The position numbers and the translations under genes are program-made. A model generated the notes under the pieces. It saw only the letters and a program-made list of their open reading frames with translations. It searched no databases and was not told the DNA's origin. Shown in pieces: positions 8,654 to 18,138 of a stretch of DNA of 64,000 bases (position 1 is its first letter; each line of letters starts with the position of its first letter). This DNA is from Streptomyces sp. MBT53 (GTDB lineage: Bacteria; Actinomycetota; Actinomycetes; Streptomycetales; Streptomycetaceae): assembly GCF_016654115.1 (NCBI RefSeq), contig NZ_JAEQAZ010000039.1, forward strand, positions 1 to 64,000, read 5' to 3'.

Positions 8654-9550
8654 ATGACCACTGCCCCCACCGTCACCGACCTGTACCCCAGCCGCGGCAC
8701 CACCGAGGTGTCCGTCCCGCGCAAGGACCCCGTCGTCTGGGGCTCCCCCGACGCGACCGGCCCGATCCCGACCGCCGACCTCCACTCCTTCGAGCGCGAC
8801 GGCTTCCTCGCCCTGCCGGAACTCCTCCGCGACGACGAAGTCGACGTCTACCGGCGGGAGTTGGAGCGCCTCGTCGCCGACCCCGCGATCCGGGCCGACG
8901 AGCGGTCGATCGTCGAGGCGAAGTCGAAGGAGATCCGGTCGGTCTTCGAGGTGCACCGGATCAGCGAGGTGTTCGCACGGCTCGTGCGGGACGAGCGGGT
9001 CGTCGGGCGGGCCCGGCAGATCCTCGGCTCGGACGTGTACGTCCACCAGTCCCGGATCAACGTCAAGCCGGGTTTCGGCGCGAGCGGCTTCTACTGGCAC
9101 TCGGACTTCGAGACCTGGCACGCCGAGGACGGTCTGCCGAACATGCGGACCGTGTCGGTGTCGATCGCGCTCACCGAGAACCACGACACCAACGGCGGCC
9201 TCATGATCATGCCGGGCTCGCACCGCACGTTCCTCGGCTGCGCGGGCGCGACCCCCGAGGACAACTACCGCCAGTCGCTCCAGATGCAGGACGCTGGCAC
9301 CCCGTCCGACGAGGCGCTGACCGACATGGCCTCCGCGTACGGCATCAAGTTGTTCACGGGCAGGGCCGGTTCGGCGACCTGGTTCGACTGCAACTGCATG
9401 CACGGCTCCGGCGACAACATCACGCCGTTCCCGCGCAGCAACGTCTTCATCGTCTTCAACAGCGTGGAGAACAAGGCGGTCGAGCCGTTCGCGGCGCCGG
9501 TGCGACGGCCGGAGTTCATCGGGGCGCGGGACTTCACTCCGGTGCGGTGA
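8654..9550 (+). CDS. ectD: Ectoine hydroxylase EctD
   Basis: This 298-residue non-heme iron(II)/2-oxoglutarate dioxygenase turns ectoine into 5-hydroxyectoine. The iron ligands by analogy with known EctD structures are His149 and Asp151 in YWHSDFETWH and His250 in CMHGSGDN. The EctD signature runs through the first of these. The ATG at 8654 is only five bases after the ectC stop, with GAGG inside the end of ectC, so translation is probably coupled. The host should make hydroxyectoine as well as ectoine. Confidence 0.97.
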   Translation: MTTAPTVTDLYPSRGTTEVSVPRKDPVVWGSPDATGPIPTADLHSFERDGFLALPELLRDDEVDVYRRELERLVADPAIRADERSIVEAKSKEIRSVFEVHRISEVFARLVRDERVVGRARQILGSDVYVHQSRINVKPGFGASGFYWHSDFETWHAEDGLPNMRTVSVSIALTENHDTNGGLMIMPGSHRTFLGCAGATPEDNYRQSLQMQDAGTPSDEALTDMASAYGIKLFTGRAGSATWFDCNCMHGSGDNITPFPRSNVFIVFNSVENKAVEPFAAPVRRPEFIGARDFTPVR

Positions 9551-9566
9551 CCCGCCCCCTCCTGCC

Positions 9567-10616
9567 TCAGCCGGCGAGGACGTCCAGCAGTCGGTCGACG
9601 TCCTCCGGTGTGTTGTAGAGGTGGAAGGCCGCACGCAAGTTCCCCGCCCGGTTCGAGACTTCGACTCCCGCCGCGCTCAACTCCCCCTGCCGTCCGCCGA
9701 GTCCGGGCACCGACACGATCGGGGACCCGGGGGACGCGACGGGCTCGTGCCCGAGGGTGGCGAGGCCCGCGCGGAAGCGGTCGGCCAGGTCGAGGTCGTG
9801 GGTGCGTACGGCGGCCACGCCCAACTCCTCCAGCAGGGCGAGGGAGTGGCGGGCACCGGCGTAGGAGAAGAGGGCGGGGCTCTCGTCGAACCGGCGGGCG
9901 GAGTGGGCGAGTTCGGCGACCGGGCCGTAGCAGCTGTCCCACGGGGCCTCGCCCGCGACCCAGCCGGCGAAGACCGGGTTGAGGCCGCCGAGGTCTTCCG
10001 GGGTGACCAGGAAGGCGACTCCGCGCGGGCAGAAGAGCCACTTGAAGCCGACGGCGGCGACATAGTCGTAGGCGTCCGCGTCGAGGTCCAGCCAGCCGAC
10101 GGCCTGTGAGGCGTCGACGTACGTACGCGCCCCGTGTTCGTGTGCCGCCGCCCGGAGCGCGGGCAGGTCGGCGATGCGGCCGTCGGCGGACTGGGCGGCG
10201 CTGACCGCGACGAGCGCGGTGCCGGGGCGTACCGACTCGGCGATCCGCTCCAGCGGGACGGCACGCACCTTGAGGTCGGCGCGCATGTGGAAGGGGTTCA
10301 CGACGGAGCTGAAGTCGGCCTCGGCGGTGAGGACTTCGGCGCCGGACGGGAGCGAGGCGGCGATCAGTCCGCTGTAGACGGCCACCGAGGCCCCGGCCGC
10401 CACCCGGTCGACCGGTACCCGCGTCAGGCGGGCGAAGGCGGCGCGGGACGCCTCGACGTCGTCGAACATGTCGGTCGGTGTGCCGATCGAGGCCGCCTCG
10501 ACGGCGGTGTGCATGGCGGTGACGGTGCGCCTCGGGAGGAGGCCGGTGCTCGCGGTGTTGAGGTAGGTGTTCTTCGGGGCGAACTCGGCACGGACGAGGC
10601 TCTCGAAGGTCTCCAT
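9567..10616 (-). CDS. Class V aminotransferase-fold PLP enzyme
   Basis: This protein of about 349 residues has the cysteine-desulfurase-like class V fold. Signatures are the N-terminal TYLNTAS motif, an aspartate in TYVDASQAVGW, and the presumed PLP lysine in AVGFKWLFCPRG. A catalytic cysteine loop of true desulfurases is not evident, so it may be an aminotransferase, lyase or epimerase. It faces ectD tail to tail with 16 bases between. The ATG at 10616 is the likely start; 10652 (MDEART) is an alternative. Confidence 0.8.
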   Translation of the reverse strand: METFESLVRAEFAPKNTYLNTASTGLLPRRTVTAMHTAVEAASIGTPTDMFDDVEASRAAFARLTRVPVDRVAAGASVAVYSGLIAASLPSGAEVLTAEADFSSVVNPFHMRADLKVRAVPLERIAESVRPGTALVAVSAAQSADGRIADLPALRAAAHEHGARTYVDASQAVGWLDLDADAYDYVAAVGFKWLFCPRGVAFLVTPEDLGGLNPVFAGWVAGEAPWDSCYGPVAELAHSARRFDESPALFSYAGARHSLALLEELGVAAVRTHDLDLADRFRAGLATLGHEPVASPGSPIVSVPGLGGRQGELSAAGVEVSNRAGNLRAAFHLYNTPEDVDRLLDVLAG

Positions 10617-10712
10617 GGCACCACTCTGCGGTGCCGTTCGGGCCTCGTCCATTGCGTATTTTTGCGTGAATCCTCTAAGCAACGCTTATGTGTCCACCCT
10701 GACCTGCGGCTT

Positions 10713-11426
10713 TCAGGCCTGCGGCACCGCGCAGCCGTCCGGGCCGCAGGCCTCCGCGTCACCGCTGTCGATCAGCTTCAGGGGCGAGTGCTCGCCCCAC
10801 GCCTGGGTGAGGGCCTGGGCGAACACCTCGGCGGGCTGGGCGCCGGAGACGCCGTACTTGCGGTCGAGGACGAAGAAGGGGACGCCGTTCGCGCCCAGTT
10901 CGGCGGCCTCGCGCTCGTCGGCGCGGACGTCGTCGGCGTAGGCGGTGGAGTCCGCGAGCACCTTGCGGGCCTCCTCGGCATCCAGTCCGGCACCCGCGGC
11001 CAGTTCGACGAGGCGCTCGTCGTCGCCGAAGACGGACCGCTCCTCGGCGAAGTTCGCCTTGTACAGCGCCTGGATCAGCTCGTCCTGGCGGCCCCGCTCC
11101 TTGGCGAAGTGCAGGAGGCGGTGCATGTCGAAGGTGTTGCCGTGGTCGCGGTCACGGGTGCGGTAGTCGAGGCCCTCGGCCGCGGCCTGCGCGCCGAGGT
11201 TGTCCTCGCCCGCCTGCGCCTGCGCCTCGCTCATGCCGTACTTCTTGGTGAGCATCTTCAGCACGGGCTGGATGTCGCCCTTGGCGCGGCCCGGGTCGAG
11301 CTCGAAGGACCGGTGGACGACCTCGACGCCGTCGCGGTGCGGGAACGCGTCGAGGGCCTTCTCGAAGCGGGCCTTGCCCACGTAGCACCAGGGACAGGCG
11401 ATGTCCGACCAGATCTCGACGCGCAT
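10713..11426 (-). CDS. DsbA-family oxidoreductase, FrnE-like
   Basis: This 237-residue cytoplasmic thioredoxin-fold protein of the FrnE/DsbA type should act in thiol-disulfide or glutathione-like chemistry. It opens with EIWSDIACPWCYVG, which holds the CPWC redox pair at the start of helix 1. The inserted helical domain and a cis-proline strand (GVPFFVLDRKYGVSGAQ) follow. The C-terminal tail has a second cysteine pair, CGPDGC. The ATG at 11426 starts the conserved domain; longer readings are open frame through the neighbouring acetyltransferase. Confidence 0.92.
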   Translation of the reverse strand: MRVEIWSDIACPWCYVGKARFEKALDAFPHRDGVEVVHRSFELDPGRAKGDIQPVLKMLTKKYGMSEAQAQAGEDNLGAQAAAEGLDYRTRDRDHGNTFDMHRLLHFAKERGRQDELIQALYKANFAEERSVFGDDERLVELAAGAGLDAEEARKVLADSTAYADDVRADEREAAELGANGVPFFVLDRKYGVSGAQPAEVFAQALTQAWGEHSPLKLIDSGDAEACGPDGCAVPQA

Positions 11427-11503
11427 TCTTCGGCTCTTTCCAGGACGTGTGCGGTTGACGGAGAGTCCCTCCGTTTCCCCCGTGAACGTTCCTTCGGTCC
11501 GCT

Positions 11504-11995
11504 TCATTCCCTGCCGAGGTCCAGGCGCATCCCCAGATGATGACCACCGTCGTCCGGATCGGCGACCCAGCCCTGACGGACGTAGAAGGCCTGCGCCCGT
11601 TCGTTGTCGACATGTACATCGAGTACGGCGGTGCGCCGGGCGTCGGCCCGCCACTGCTCGACGCAGGCCCTGTGCAGGGCCGTACCGAGGCCGGAGCGCC
11701 AGCGGTCGGGGTCGACGTGGAACTGGAACAGCGTGACCGTGTCCACCGGGTCGCCCTCCGCGGTGCGGAAGGAGGCGATGGCGACGATACGGCCGTCCTC
11801 GACCGCGCACAGCACATGGCCGTCCGGGCGTTCGACGGAGGCCAGCCAGGCGGCGCGCCAGTCGAAGTCCGACGGCGGGAGACCGTCGGGGTAGTAGGTC
11901 GACCGGGCGCGCAGGTGCAGGTCGGCGATGGCGTCGACCTCGGCCGGCAGGGCCGTGCGGATCATCAGGGTGTCGGTGTCGCGATCACTCGTCAT
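11504..11995 (-). CDS. GNAT family N-acetyltransferase
   Basis: This 163-residue acetyltransferase has a typical GNAT core with the acetyl-CoA loop in PDRWRSGLGTALHRAC and the late motif VHVDNERAQAFYVRQGW. The substrate is unknown. The ATG at 11995 overlaps the upstream regulator stop as ATGA, so the two genes are co-translated and the enzyme is probably under that regulator. Confidence 0.88.
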   Translation of the reverse strand: MTSDRDTDTLMIRTALPAEVDAIADLHLRARSTYYPDGLPPSDFDWRAAWLASVERPDGHVLCAVEDGRIVAIASFRTAEGDPVDTVTLFQFHVDPDRWRSGLGTALHRACVEQWRADARRTAVLDVHVDNERAQAFYVRQGWVADPDDGGHHLGMRLDLGRE

Positions 11996-12987
11996 GCGAC
12001 CGATGACGTGATGTCCGCCGCTTCGGTTCCCAGGTGGCTGAACTGCGTCCGGTAGGCGCTCGGGGTCAGACCGGTGCGGCGGACCAGGTGGCCGCGCAGG
12101 GAGTCCGCCGTGCCCAGGCCGCAGGCGCGGGCCACCTGGTCCATGGGCAGGGCGGTGGTCTCCAGGAGTTCCTTGGCGCGTTCGACGCGCTGGTGGAGCA
12201 GCCACTGCAGGGGGCTGACCCCGCTCTCGGCGTGGAAGCGGCGGGTGAGGGTGCGGACGCTCACGCCCGCGTGCCGGGCCAGGTCGGTGAGGGTGAGCGG
12301 CTTGTCGAGGTTGCGCATGGCCCAGCCCCGGGTGTCGGCGCAGGCGGTGCCGCGTTCGGGCGGCAGCGGGGTCTGGGTGAACTGCGTCTGGCCGCCCGGC
12401 CGTACGGGTGCGACGAGGGCGAGGCGGGCGACCTCGTTGGCGACGGCGGCGCCGTAGTCGGTGCGGATGATGTGCAGGCAGAGGTCGATGCCGGCGGCGT
12501 ACCCGGAGGCGGTCAGAACCTGGCCGTCCTGGACGTAGAGGACGTCACCCCTGAGGTCGAGGGCCGGATAGCGCTCGCGCAGCTCGTCCGCCATTCCCCA
12601 GTACGTGGTGGCGCTGCGGCCGTCGAGCAGCCCGGCCTCGGCGAGCACGAAGGCGCCGCTGCAGATCGAGGCGATCCGTTTGCCCGCTGCGGCGGCCTCA
12701 CGGACGGCGGTGACCGCGGCCGGGTCGGGGTCGTAGCGCTCGCCGGTGCCCGCGAGCACCACGGTGTCGGCGGTGCCCAGCGCGTCGAGCGCCTGGCTCA
12801 CCTGGAGTTTCAGCCCACCGGTCGTCACCACCGGACCGCCGTCTGAGCTACAGATGGTCACCTCATAACCAGGGGCTCCGTCGACCTCGACCTTGTCGAA
12901 GAGCATCTCCGGGACGGCCAGGTTGAACATGGAGACGGGGGACGGCGCGACGATCGCGACGCGGTGCGGGGGCCGTTTCCTCGGCAT
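11992..12987 (-). CDS. GlxA-family transcriptional regulator (DJ-1/PfpI plus AraC)
   Basis: This 331-residue regulator has two parts. Residues about 8-190 form a DJ-1/PfpI glutamine-amidotransferase-like domain with the nucleophile-elbow cysteine in SICSGAFVLAEAG. Residues about 225-320 form an AraC-type DNA-binding domain with two helix-turn-helix units (LARHAGVSVRTLTRRF and ARACGLGTADSLRGHL). It is divergent from the MFS gene with 70 bases between, and probably controls that exporter and itself. The inducer is unknown. Confidence 0.93.
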   Translation of the reverse strand: MPRKRPPHRVAIVAPSPVSMFNLAVPEMLFDKVEVDGAPGYEVTICSSDGGPVVTTGGLKLQVSQALDALGTADTVVLAGTGERYDPDPAAVTAVREAAAAGKRIASICSGAFVLAEAGLLDGRSATTYWGMADELRERYPALDLRGDVLYVQDGQVLTASGYAAGIDLCLHIIRTDYGAAVANEVARLALVAPVRPGGQTQFTQTPLPPERGTACADTRGWAMRNLDKPLTLTDLARHAGVSVRTLTRRFHAESGVSPLQWLLHQRVERAKELLETTALPMDQVARACGLGTADSLRGHLVRRTGLTPSAYRTQFSHLGTEAADITSSVA

Positions 12988-13057
12988 GGCCAGAACCTCC
13001 GGCTGTATGGCGTTCCGGCCACTACTCTATGCCGCCACGGTTCCGCAGCATGGGTAC

Positions 13058-14428
13058 ATGCCAACGACCACCACCCGACTCACGCCCCGCACCGGCCGTT
13101 CGACCCCGCCGTCCCCCGCGCTCACCCTCACCGCCGCCCTCCTCGGCTTCGCGCTGATCACCCTCGACGCATCCGTGGTGAACGTGGCGCTGCCGTCGAT
13201 CGGACACGCGCTCGGCGGCGGGATGTCGGGCCTGCAGTGGGTGGTGGACGCCTACACCCTCTCCTTCGCCGCGCTCATGCTGTCCACCGGCGCCTTCGCG
13301 GACCGGGCCGGGGCGAGCCGGGCGTACGCGATCGGCGTCGCGGTGTTCACCCTCGCGTCGGCGGCCTGCGGCCTGGCCCCGAACCTGCCCACGCTGATCG
13401 CCGCCCGCGTGCTCCAGGGCGTGGCCGCCGCAGTGGTGCTCCCGGCCTCGCTGTCCCTCGTCCGGCAGGCCTACCCCGAACCGGCCAAGCGGGCCCGGGC
13501 GGTGGCCACTTGGGCGGCGGGCGGCTCGATCGCGGTGGCCCTCGGCCCGGTGGCCGGGGGCGCGCTGACCACGGCCTGGGACTGGCGCGGCATCTTCTTC
13601 ATCAACCTGCCCCTGGGCGCGGCGGCACTGGCCCTGCTGATCCGCTCACCACGCTCGGAGCGCCGCCCCGCGCCGCTCGACCTGCCCGGCCAGGTGCTGG
13701 CGGTGGTGGCACTCACCGCCGTGACCTTCGCGGTGATCGAGGGCGGGACGACGGGAGTTGCGGCGTCGCTGATCGCCCTCGTCGCGGGCGCGCTCTTCAT
13801 CCGGGTCGAACTCCGCCAGGCACACCCCGTGGTGCCCCTCGGCCTGTTCCGCAGCCGCACGGTGTCCGTGGCGGTCGCGGCGGGCGCGGCATGCAGTGTC
13901 GCCTTCTACGGCGTGGTCTTCCTCTTCTCGCTCTTCTTCCAGCAGGTACAGGGCCGTTCGGCGCTGTACGCCGGGCTGATGTTCCTGCCGATGGCCGGCC
14001 TGATCTCGGTGACGAACGTCGTGTCGGGCAAACTTGCGGGCCGCTACGGAGCCCGACTCCCCATGCTGATAGGCCAGTTGCTCGCCGGAGCCGGCGCACT
14101 CGGCCTGCTCTACGTCGACGAGCACACGCCCCCACTCCTCGTCGCCGTACTGCTCGTGCCGATGGCCCTCGGCTGCGCCCTGACGGTCCCGCCACTGACC
14201 GCCGTGATGATGGACGCGGTACCGGCCGAGCGGGCGGGCCTGGCGGCCGGGGTCCTCAACTCGGCGCGGCAGGTGGCCGGCGGGCTGGGCATCGCCGTGT
14301 TCGGGGCACTGGTCTCCGACGGTTTCACGACGGGCCTGCGGGAGAGCCTCGCGATCAGCGCGGCCCTCTTCGCGGTGACGGCCTCGCTCAGCTTCCGTCT
14401 CTCAGGTCGTCCGGCCAACTCGCCCTGA
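13058..14428 (+). CDS. MFS transporter, DHA2 (EmrB/QacA) type
   Basis: This 456-residue membrane protein is a drug/proton antiporter-like exporter. The helix-1 motif LDASVVNVALPSIG and the loop motif ADRAGASRAY are typical of 14-helix DHA2 proteins, and many hydrophobic segments follow. The ATG at 13058 is the first start after the divergent promoter region. Its 3' end overlaps the converging DUF1349 gene by 41 bases. Confidence 0.92.
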   Translation: MPTTTTRLTPRTGRSTPPSPALTLTAALLGFALITLDASVVNVALPSIGHALGGGMSGLQWVVDAYTLSFAALMLSTGAFADRAGASRAYAIGVAVFTLASAACGLAPNLPTLIAARVLQGVAAAVVLPASLSLVRQAYPEPAKRARAVATWAAGGSIAVALGPVAGGALTTAWDWRGIFFINLPLGAAALALLIRSPRSERRPAPLDLPGQVLAVVALTAVTFAVIEGGTTGVAASLIALVAGALFIRVELRQAHPVVPLGLFRSRTVSVAVAAGAACSVAFYGVVFLFSLFFQQVQGRSALYAGLMFLPMAGLISVTNVVSGKLAGRYGARLPMLIGQLLAGAGALGLLYVDEHTPPLLVAVLLVPMALGCALTVPPLTAVMMDAVPAERAGLAAGVLNSARQVAGGLGIAVFGALVSDGFTTGLRESLAISAALFAVTASLSFRLSGRPANSP

Positions 14429-14996
14429 ACTCAAGGTGGTCGTACGTCACGACACACCCCTCCCCCATCGGCGACTGCGTCATGAACCCGACCAGCGCCG
14501 CGTCCGTCTCCTTCTCGTCCCCGAGCGTGAAGAGCCGCACGAAGACCCACCGCTCACCGTCCCGCGAGGCATGAAAGGCAAACGCCCGCCCGGTCCGACT
14601 GACCCGCAACCACACCGAACTCCCGTCGACGGTGAAGGAGTTGGCATCGTCAGAATGCCCCCGGGTGACAACTGTGCAGACGGTAGGCACATCGGGCGAG
14701 TACTCCAGACACAACTTCGCCCAGGCCCGCTCCCCGACATGGACGTAGAGGACACCCGCGTCGAACGACCCCGCGAACCCGACGGTGACGCGGGCGATGA
14801 GCTGAAAGTCGCCATGCGGCGCCCCGAGCAGCCGGGGCGCGTCGGAGGCGGGGTCCAGCCCTTCCCCGGTAGGCGGCACAAACCGATCCTGCCGGGGCCC
14901 GGCCCACCCGGTGAGCACACCGTCCTCGTAGGACCAATGCCCATCGGGGCCATACGTACGGAGGGGAAAGGGCAGTTCGGGGAGTTCCAAGTCCAT
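14388..14996 (-). CDS. DUF1349 domain protein
   Basis: This 202-residue protein is a single DUF1349 domain, predicted to have a concanavalin-A-like beta-sandwich. It has the usual motifs DAGVLYVHVGERAWAKLCLE and the regulatory-looking SRDGERWVFVR. No signal peptide is visible. DUF1349 domains are common beside carbohydrate enzymes, but its reaction, if any, is not known. It converges on and overlaps the MFS gene. Confidence 0.85.
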   Translation of the reverse strand: MDLELPELPFPLRTYGPDGHWSYEDGVLTGWAGPRQDRFVPPTGEGLDPASDAPRLLGAPHGDFQLIARVTVGFAGSFDAGVLYVHVGERAWAKLCLEYSPDVPTVCTVVTRGHSDDANSFTVDGSSVWLRVSRTGRAFAFHASRDGERWVFVRLFTLGDEKETDAALVGFMTQSPMGEGCVVTYDHLEFRASWPDDLRDGS

Positions 14997-15025
14997 CCAC
15001 TAACTATCTCAGGCCCAGGCGAAGG

Positions 15026-15119
15026 CTTTTCAGGGGCGCGGGGCTGTATCGATATGCGGCTCCGCCGCGTGGGCGCGACCAGCCACAACGGACCGGCACT
15101 CCGCACTCAACCGCACCCC
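15026..15119. repeat. Dispersed Streptomyces intergenic element (copy 1)
   Basis: The stretch beginning TTTTCAGGGGCGCGGGGCTG and continuing with GCGGCTCCGCCGCGTGGGCG and GCGACCAGCCACAACGG matches from memory an element present in many copies between Streptomyces genes. It contains the hairpin GCGGC-TCC-GCCGC. Here it lies after the aldehyde dehydrogenase gene and may act as its terminator. Confidence 0.65.
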
Positions 15120-15127
15120 CAATGGCG

Positions 15128-16657
15128 CTACCGCTCCAAACGCCCGTCATAACGCCGAGGCAGCCCAAGGGAGTTCTCGTCCCTCAACTCCAACGGCAGC
15201 AACGCTTCAGGCGTGTTCTGGTAAGCAACAGGCCGCAGCCACCGCTCAATAGCCGTACCACCAACGGAAGTCGACGTAGAAGTCGTAGCCGGGTACGGCC
15301 CCCCGTGATGCTGAGCCGCCGCCACCGCAACACCCGTAGGCCACGCATTCACCAACACCCGCCCGGCCAACGGCGTGAGTTCGGCCAGGATCTCCGCCCC
15401 ACGCCCCTCTCCCGCCGCTTCCTCCGCCGACAGATGAACAGTCGCCGTAAGATTCCCGGGCAGTCGCGACAGCACGGCATTCGCCTGCGCGTCGTCGTCA
15501 TAGCGGGCCACCACAGTGACCGGCCCGAAGCACTCTTCGAGCAGCAGGTCGTACGCCCCCTCAGCCGCGAGCTTCTCCGCAGGTACCGTCAGGAACCCCG
15601 GGCTCACGGTGTGCTCGCTGCCCGCGCCGGGCGTCACAGGCGAGTCCACATCGGGGAGTTGAGCCCGCTCGGCGACACCCGCGAGGAAGTTGTCCCGCAT
15701 CCGGTGGTCGAGCAGCACCCCGGAGTCCGTGTCGCTGACGGCGTCGGTGAGCGACTTGACCAGTCCGTCCCCGGCGGAGCCGGACGGCACCAGCACAAGA
15801 CCGGGCTTCACACAGAACTGCCCGACACCCAGGGTCATCGACCCCGCGAGCCCCGTGCCGATCGCCTCGGCCCGCTCGGCCGCGGCCGCCTCGGTGATCA
15901 CGACGGGGTTGAGGGAGCCCAGTTCGCCGTGGAAGGGGATCGGCACGGGCCGGGACGCGGCCGCGTCGAAGAGGGCACGGCCACCCCGTACCGACCCGGT
16001 GAAACCGGCCGCCGAGACCAGCGGGTGCTTGACGAGCTCCACGCCCGCCTCGAACCCGTGCACCAGGCCGAGGACGCCGTCCGGGATGCCCTGCTCGGCG
16101 GCGGCGCGGCGCAGCACCTTCGCGACCAGCTCGGACAGGCCGGGGTGGTCGGGGTGGGCCTTGACGACGACCGGGCAGCCGGCGGCCAGCGCGCTCGCGG
16201 TGTCGCCCCCGGGTACGGAGAAGGCGAAGGGGAAGTTGGAGGCCGAGTAGACGGCGACGACGCCCAGCGGCACCTTGTAGCGGCGCAGGTCCGGGATCGG
16301 CGGGGTGGCCGTGTCGTCGGGGTGGTTGATGACGACGTCGAGGAAGGCGCCCTCGTCGACGATGTCCGCGAAGGCGCGCAACTGGTAGCAGGTGCGGGCG
16401 AGTTCGCCGTTGAGCCGGACCGGGCCGAGCGCGGTCTCCGCGTCGGCGACCTCGACCAACTGGTTCTTGGCCGCTTCGAGCTGGTCGGCGGCGCCGCGCA
16501 GGAAGGCGGCGCGGACCGTGCGGTCGGCGAGCGAGCCGCGCGCGGCGTGGGCGGCGCGGACGGCGGCGTCCACCTCCTGGGCTGTGGCCTCCACCGCAAC
16601 CTGTTCCCGCTGCTTCCCGGTTCGGGGGTCGACACTCCAGACTGGTGCTGCTGCCAC
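15128..16657 (-). CDS. Aldehyde dehydrogenase, alpha-ketoglutaric semialdehyde dehydrogenase type
   Basis: This 509-residue NAD(P)-dependent dehydrogenase oxidises an aldehyde to an acid. The catalytic residues are Asn141 in SASNFPFAF, Glu245 in HGELGSLNP and Cys282 in GQFCVKPG. The SNFPFAFSVPGGDTASALAAG block is typical of the NADP-dependent class that oxidises 2-oxoglutarate semialdehyde at the end of sugar-acid pathways. The GTG at 16657 is chosen because GGAGGG lies seven bases upstream; a GTG at 16672 is the other option. It is divergent from an IclR regulator. It could finish the uronate and pentonate routes encoded at 49-60 kb. Confidence 0.9.
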   Translation of the reverse strand: MAAAPVWSVDPRTGKQREQVAVEATAQEVDAAVRAAHAARGSLADRTVRAAFLRGAADQLEAAKNQLVEVADAETALGPVRLNGELARTCYQLRAFADIVDEGAFLDVVINHPDDTATPPIPDLRRYKVPLGVVAVYSASNFPFAFSVPGGDTASALAAGCPVVVKAHPDHPGLSELVAKVLRRAAAEQGIPDGVLGLVHGFEAGVELVKHPLVSAAGFTGSVRGGRALFDAAASRPVPIPFHGELGSLNPVVITEAAAAERAEAIGTGLAGSMTLGVGQFCVKPGLVLVPSGSAGDGLVKSLTDAVSDTDSGVLLDHRMRDNFLAGVAERAQLPDVDSPVTPGAGSEHTVSPGFLTVPAEKLAAEGAYDLLLEECFGPVTVVARYDDDAQANAVLSRLPGNLTATVHLSAEEAAGEGRGAEILAELTPLAGRVLVNAWPTGVAVAAAQHHGGPYPATTSTSTSVGGTAIERWLRPVAYQNTPEALLPLELRDENSLGLPRRYDGRLER

Positions 16658-16707
16658 CGCGGGTCCCTCCACATGTAATGCCGCAGTTCTGGGTCATTCA
16701 CCAGGCT

Positions 16708-16725
16708 CGTTCGATATGCTGAACG
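16708..16725. promoter_or_regulatory. Candidate IclR operator in the divergent promoter
   Basis: CGTTC (16708-16712) and GAACG (16721-16725) form a perfect inverted repeat with an 8-base spacer. It sits between the aldehyde dehydrogenase and the IclR gene. The size and symmetry suit an IclR-family dimer. Confidence 0.45.
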
Positions 16726-16799
16726 CTGTCTCTGATGATGAATATGCTCGTGGAGACGATAACTCAAGGTTCTCGTCGAACGAAGGGGTGTCAAGGGCG

Positions 16800-17573
16800 A
16801 TGTCGGCAGGCGAGACAGGCGGCGGGGCACAGGTCAAGTCCGCGGTGCGGACGGTGGAGCTGCTCGAATACTTCGCGGGCCGGCCCGGTATGCACTCCCT
16901 CGCGGCGGTCCAGGAGGCCGTCGGTTACCCCAAGTCCAGCCTCTACATGCTGCTGCGCACGCTGGTGGAGCTGGGCTGGGTGGAGACGGACGCGACGGGC
17001 ACGCGGTACGGCATCGGCGTACGGGCGCTGCTGGTCGGCACGTCGTACATCGACGGCGACGAGGTCGTGGCGGCGGCCCGCCCCACGCTGGACCGGCTCT
17101 CGGACGACACCACGGAGACCATCCACCTCGCCCGCCTCGACGGCACGAACGTGGTCTACCTGGCCACCCGCCAGTCCCAGCACTATCTACGGCCCTTCAC
17201 CCGCGTCGGCCGCCGCCTCCCGGCGCACTCGACCTCACTGGGCAAGGCGCTGCTGAGCACCTACTCGGACGAGCAGGTCCGCAAGATGCTCCCGGAGACC
17301 CTGCCCGCGCTCACCGAGCACACGATCACCGACCGCGAGAAGCTCATCGAGGAGCTCCACACGGTCCGTGAGCAGGGCTTCGCCGTGGACCGCGAGGAGA
17401 ACACGCTCGGGCTGCGCTGCTTCGGCGTCGCGATTCCGTACCGCACCCCCGCGCGGGACGCGATCAGCTGCTCGGTGCCGGTGGCCCGGCTGACGCCCGC
17501 GCACGAACAGATGGTGAAGGACGCCCTGTTCGACGCCCGTGACCGGCTGACCCTCGCCACCCGCAGGCTCTGA
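16800..17573 (+). CDS. IclR-family transcriptional regulator
   Basis: This 257-residue regulator has an N-terminal winged helix (about residues 10-70, with LAAVQEAVGYPKSSLYMLLRTL as the recognition unit) and a C-terminal ligand-binding IclR domain ending in AISCSVPVARLTPAHEQM. The ATG at 16800 is chosen because homology starts just after it, although the frame stays open upstream. It probably controls the divergent aldehyde dehydrogenase. IclR proteins often sense sugar-acid intermediates. Confidence 0.93.
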   Translation: MSAGETGGGAQVKSAVRTVELLEYFAGRPGMHSLAAVQEAVGYPKSSLYMLLRTLVELGWVETDATGTRYGIGVRALLVGTSYIDGDEVVAAARPTLDRLSDDTTETIHLARLDGTNVVYLATRQSQHYLRPFTRVGRRLPAHSTSLGKALLSTYSDEQVRKMLPETLPALTEHTITDREKLIEELHTVREQGFAVDREENTLGLRCFGVAIPYRTPARDAISCSVPVARLTPAHEQMVKDALFDARDRLTLATRRL

Positions 17574-17600
17574 CCCGTGACGTCACGCATGGAGGTATTC

Positions 17601-18074
17601 ATGGAGGTCGCGCTCCGTCCTGTCCACGACAGCGATCTGCCGGTCTTCTTCCGGCAGACGAACGACCCCGAGTCGCTGCGCATGGCCGCCTTCACCCACA
17701 AGGACCCGGCCGACCGGGACGCCTTCGACGCCCACTGGAGGCGCATCCGCGCCCAGGCCGGCGTGGTGAACCGCACGGTCCTCGTCGACGGTGACGTCGT
17801 GGGCAGCGCCGCGGTGTACGGCGAGCCGGGCGAGCGCGAGGTGACGTACTGGATCGACCGCGCCTACTGGGGCAAGGGCATCGCGACGGCCGCGCTGCGC
17901 GACCTGCTGGCAGAGGTGCCCGAACGCCCGCTGCACGCGCGCGTGGCGGCCGACAACGCGGGTTCGCGGCGCGTGCTGGAGAAGTGCGGGTTCGTGGTCA
18001 CCGGGCACGACCGGGGGTTCGCGAACGCTCGCGGCGAGGAGATCGACGAGCTCCTCCTGACGCTGACTTCATGA
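17601..18074 (+). CDS. GNAT family N-acetyltransferase
   Basis: This 157-residue acetyltransferase of the RimJ/RimL-like group has the acetyl-CoA loop in YWGKGIATAALRDLL and the late motif VAADNAGSRRVLEKCGF. The ATG at 17601 is preceded by GGAGG with good spacing, so it is preferred over the GTG at 17577. The gene follows the IclR gene by 27 bases and may be co-transcribed. The substrate is unknown. Confidence 0.88.
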   Translation: MEVALRPVHDSDLPVFFRQTNDPESLRMAAFTHKDPADRDAFDAHWRRIRAQAGVVNRTVLVDGDVVGSAAVYGEPGEREVTYWIDRAYWGKGIATAALRDLLAEVPERPLHARVAADNAGSRRVLEKCGFVVTGHDRGFANARGEEIDELLLTLTS

Positions 18075-18138
18075 GCGCTCGATGAGAAAAGCGGCGTAAG
18101 GGAACGATTCCGTCCCGCCCGCTCGTCCTCCATGCGGG

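Noticed and set aside
10713..11810. Longer N-terminal version of the DsbA-like protein
   Set aside because: The extra 128 codons run through the neighbouring intergenic and acetyltransferase sequence and are Arg/Gly-rich without homology. The fold starts at 11426.
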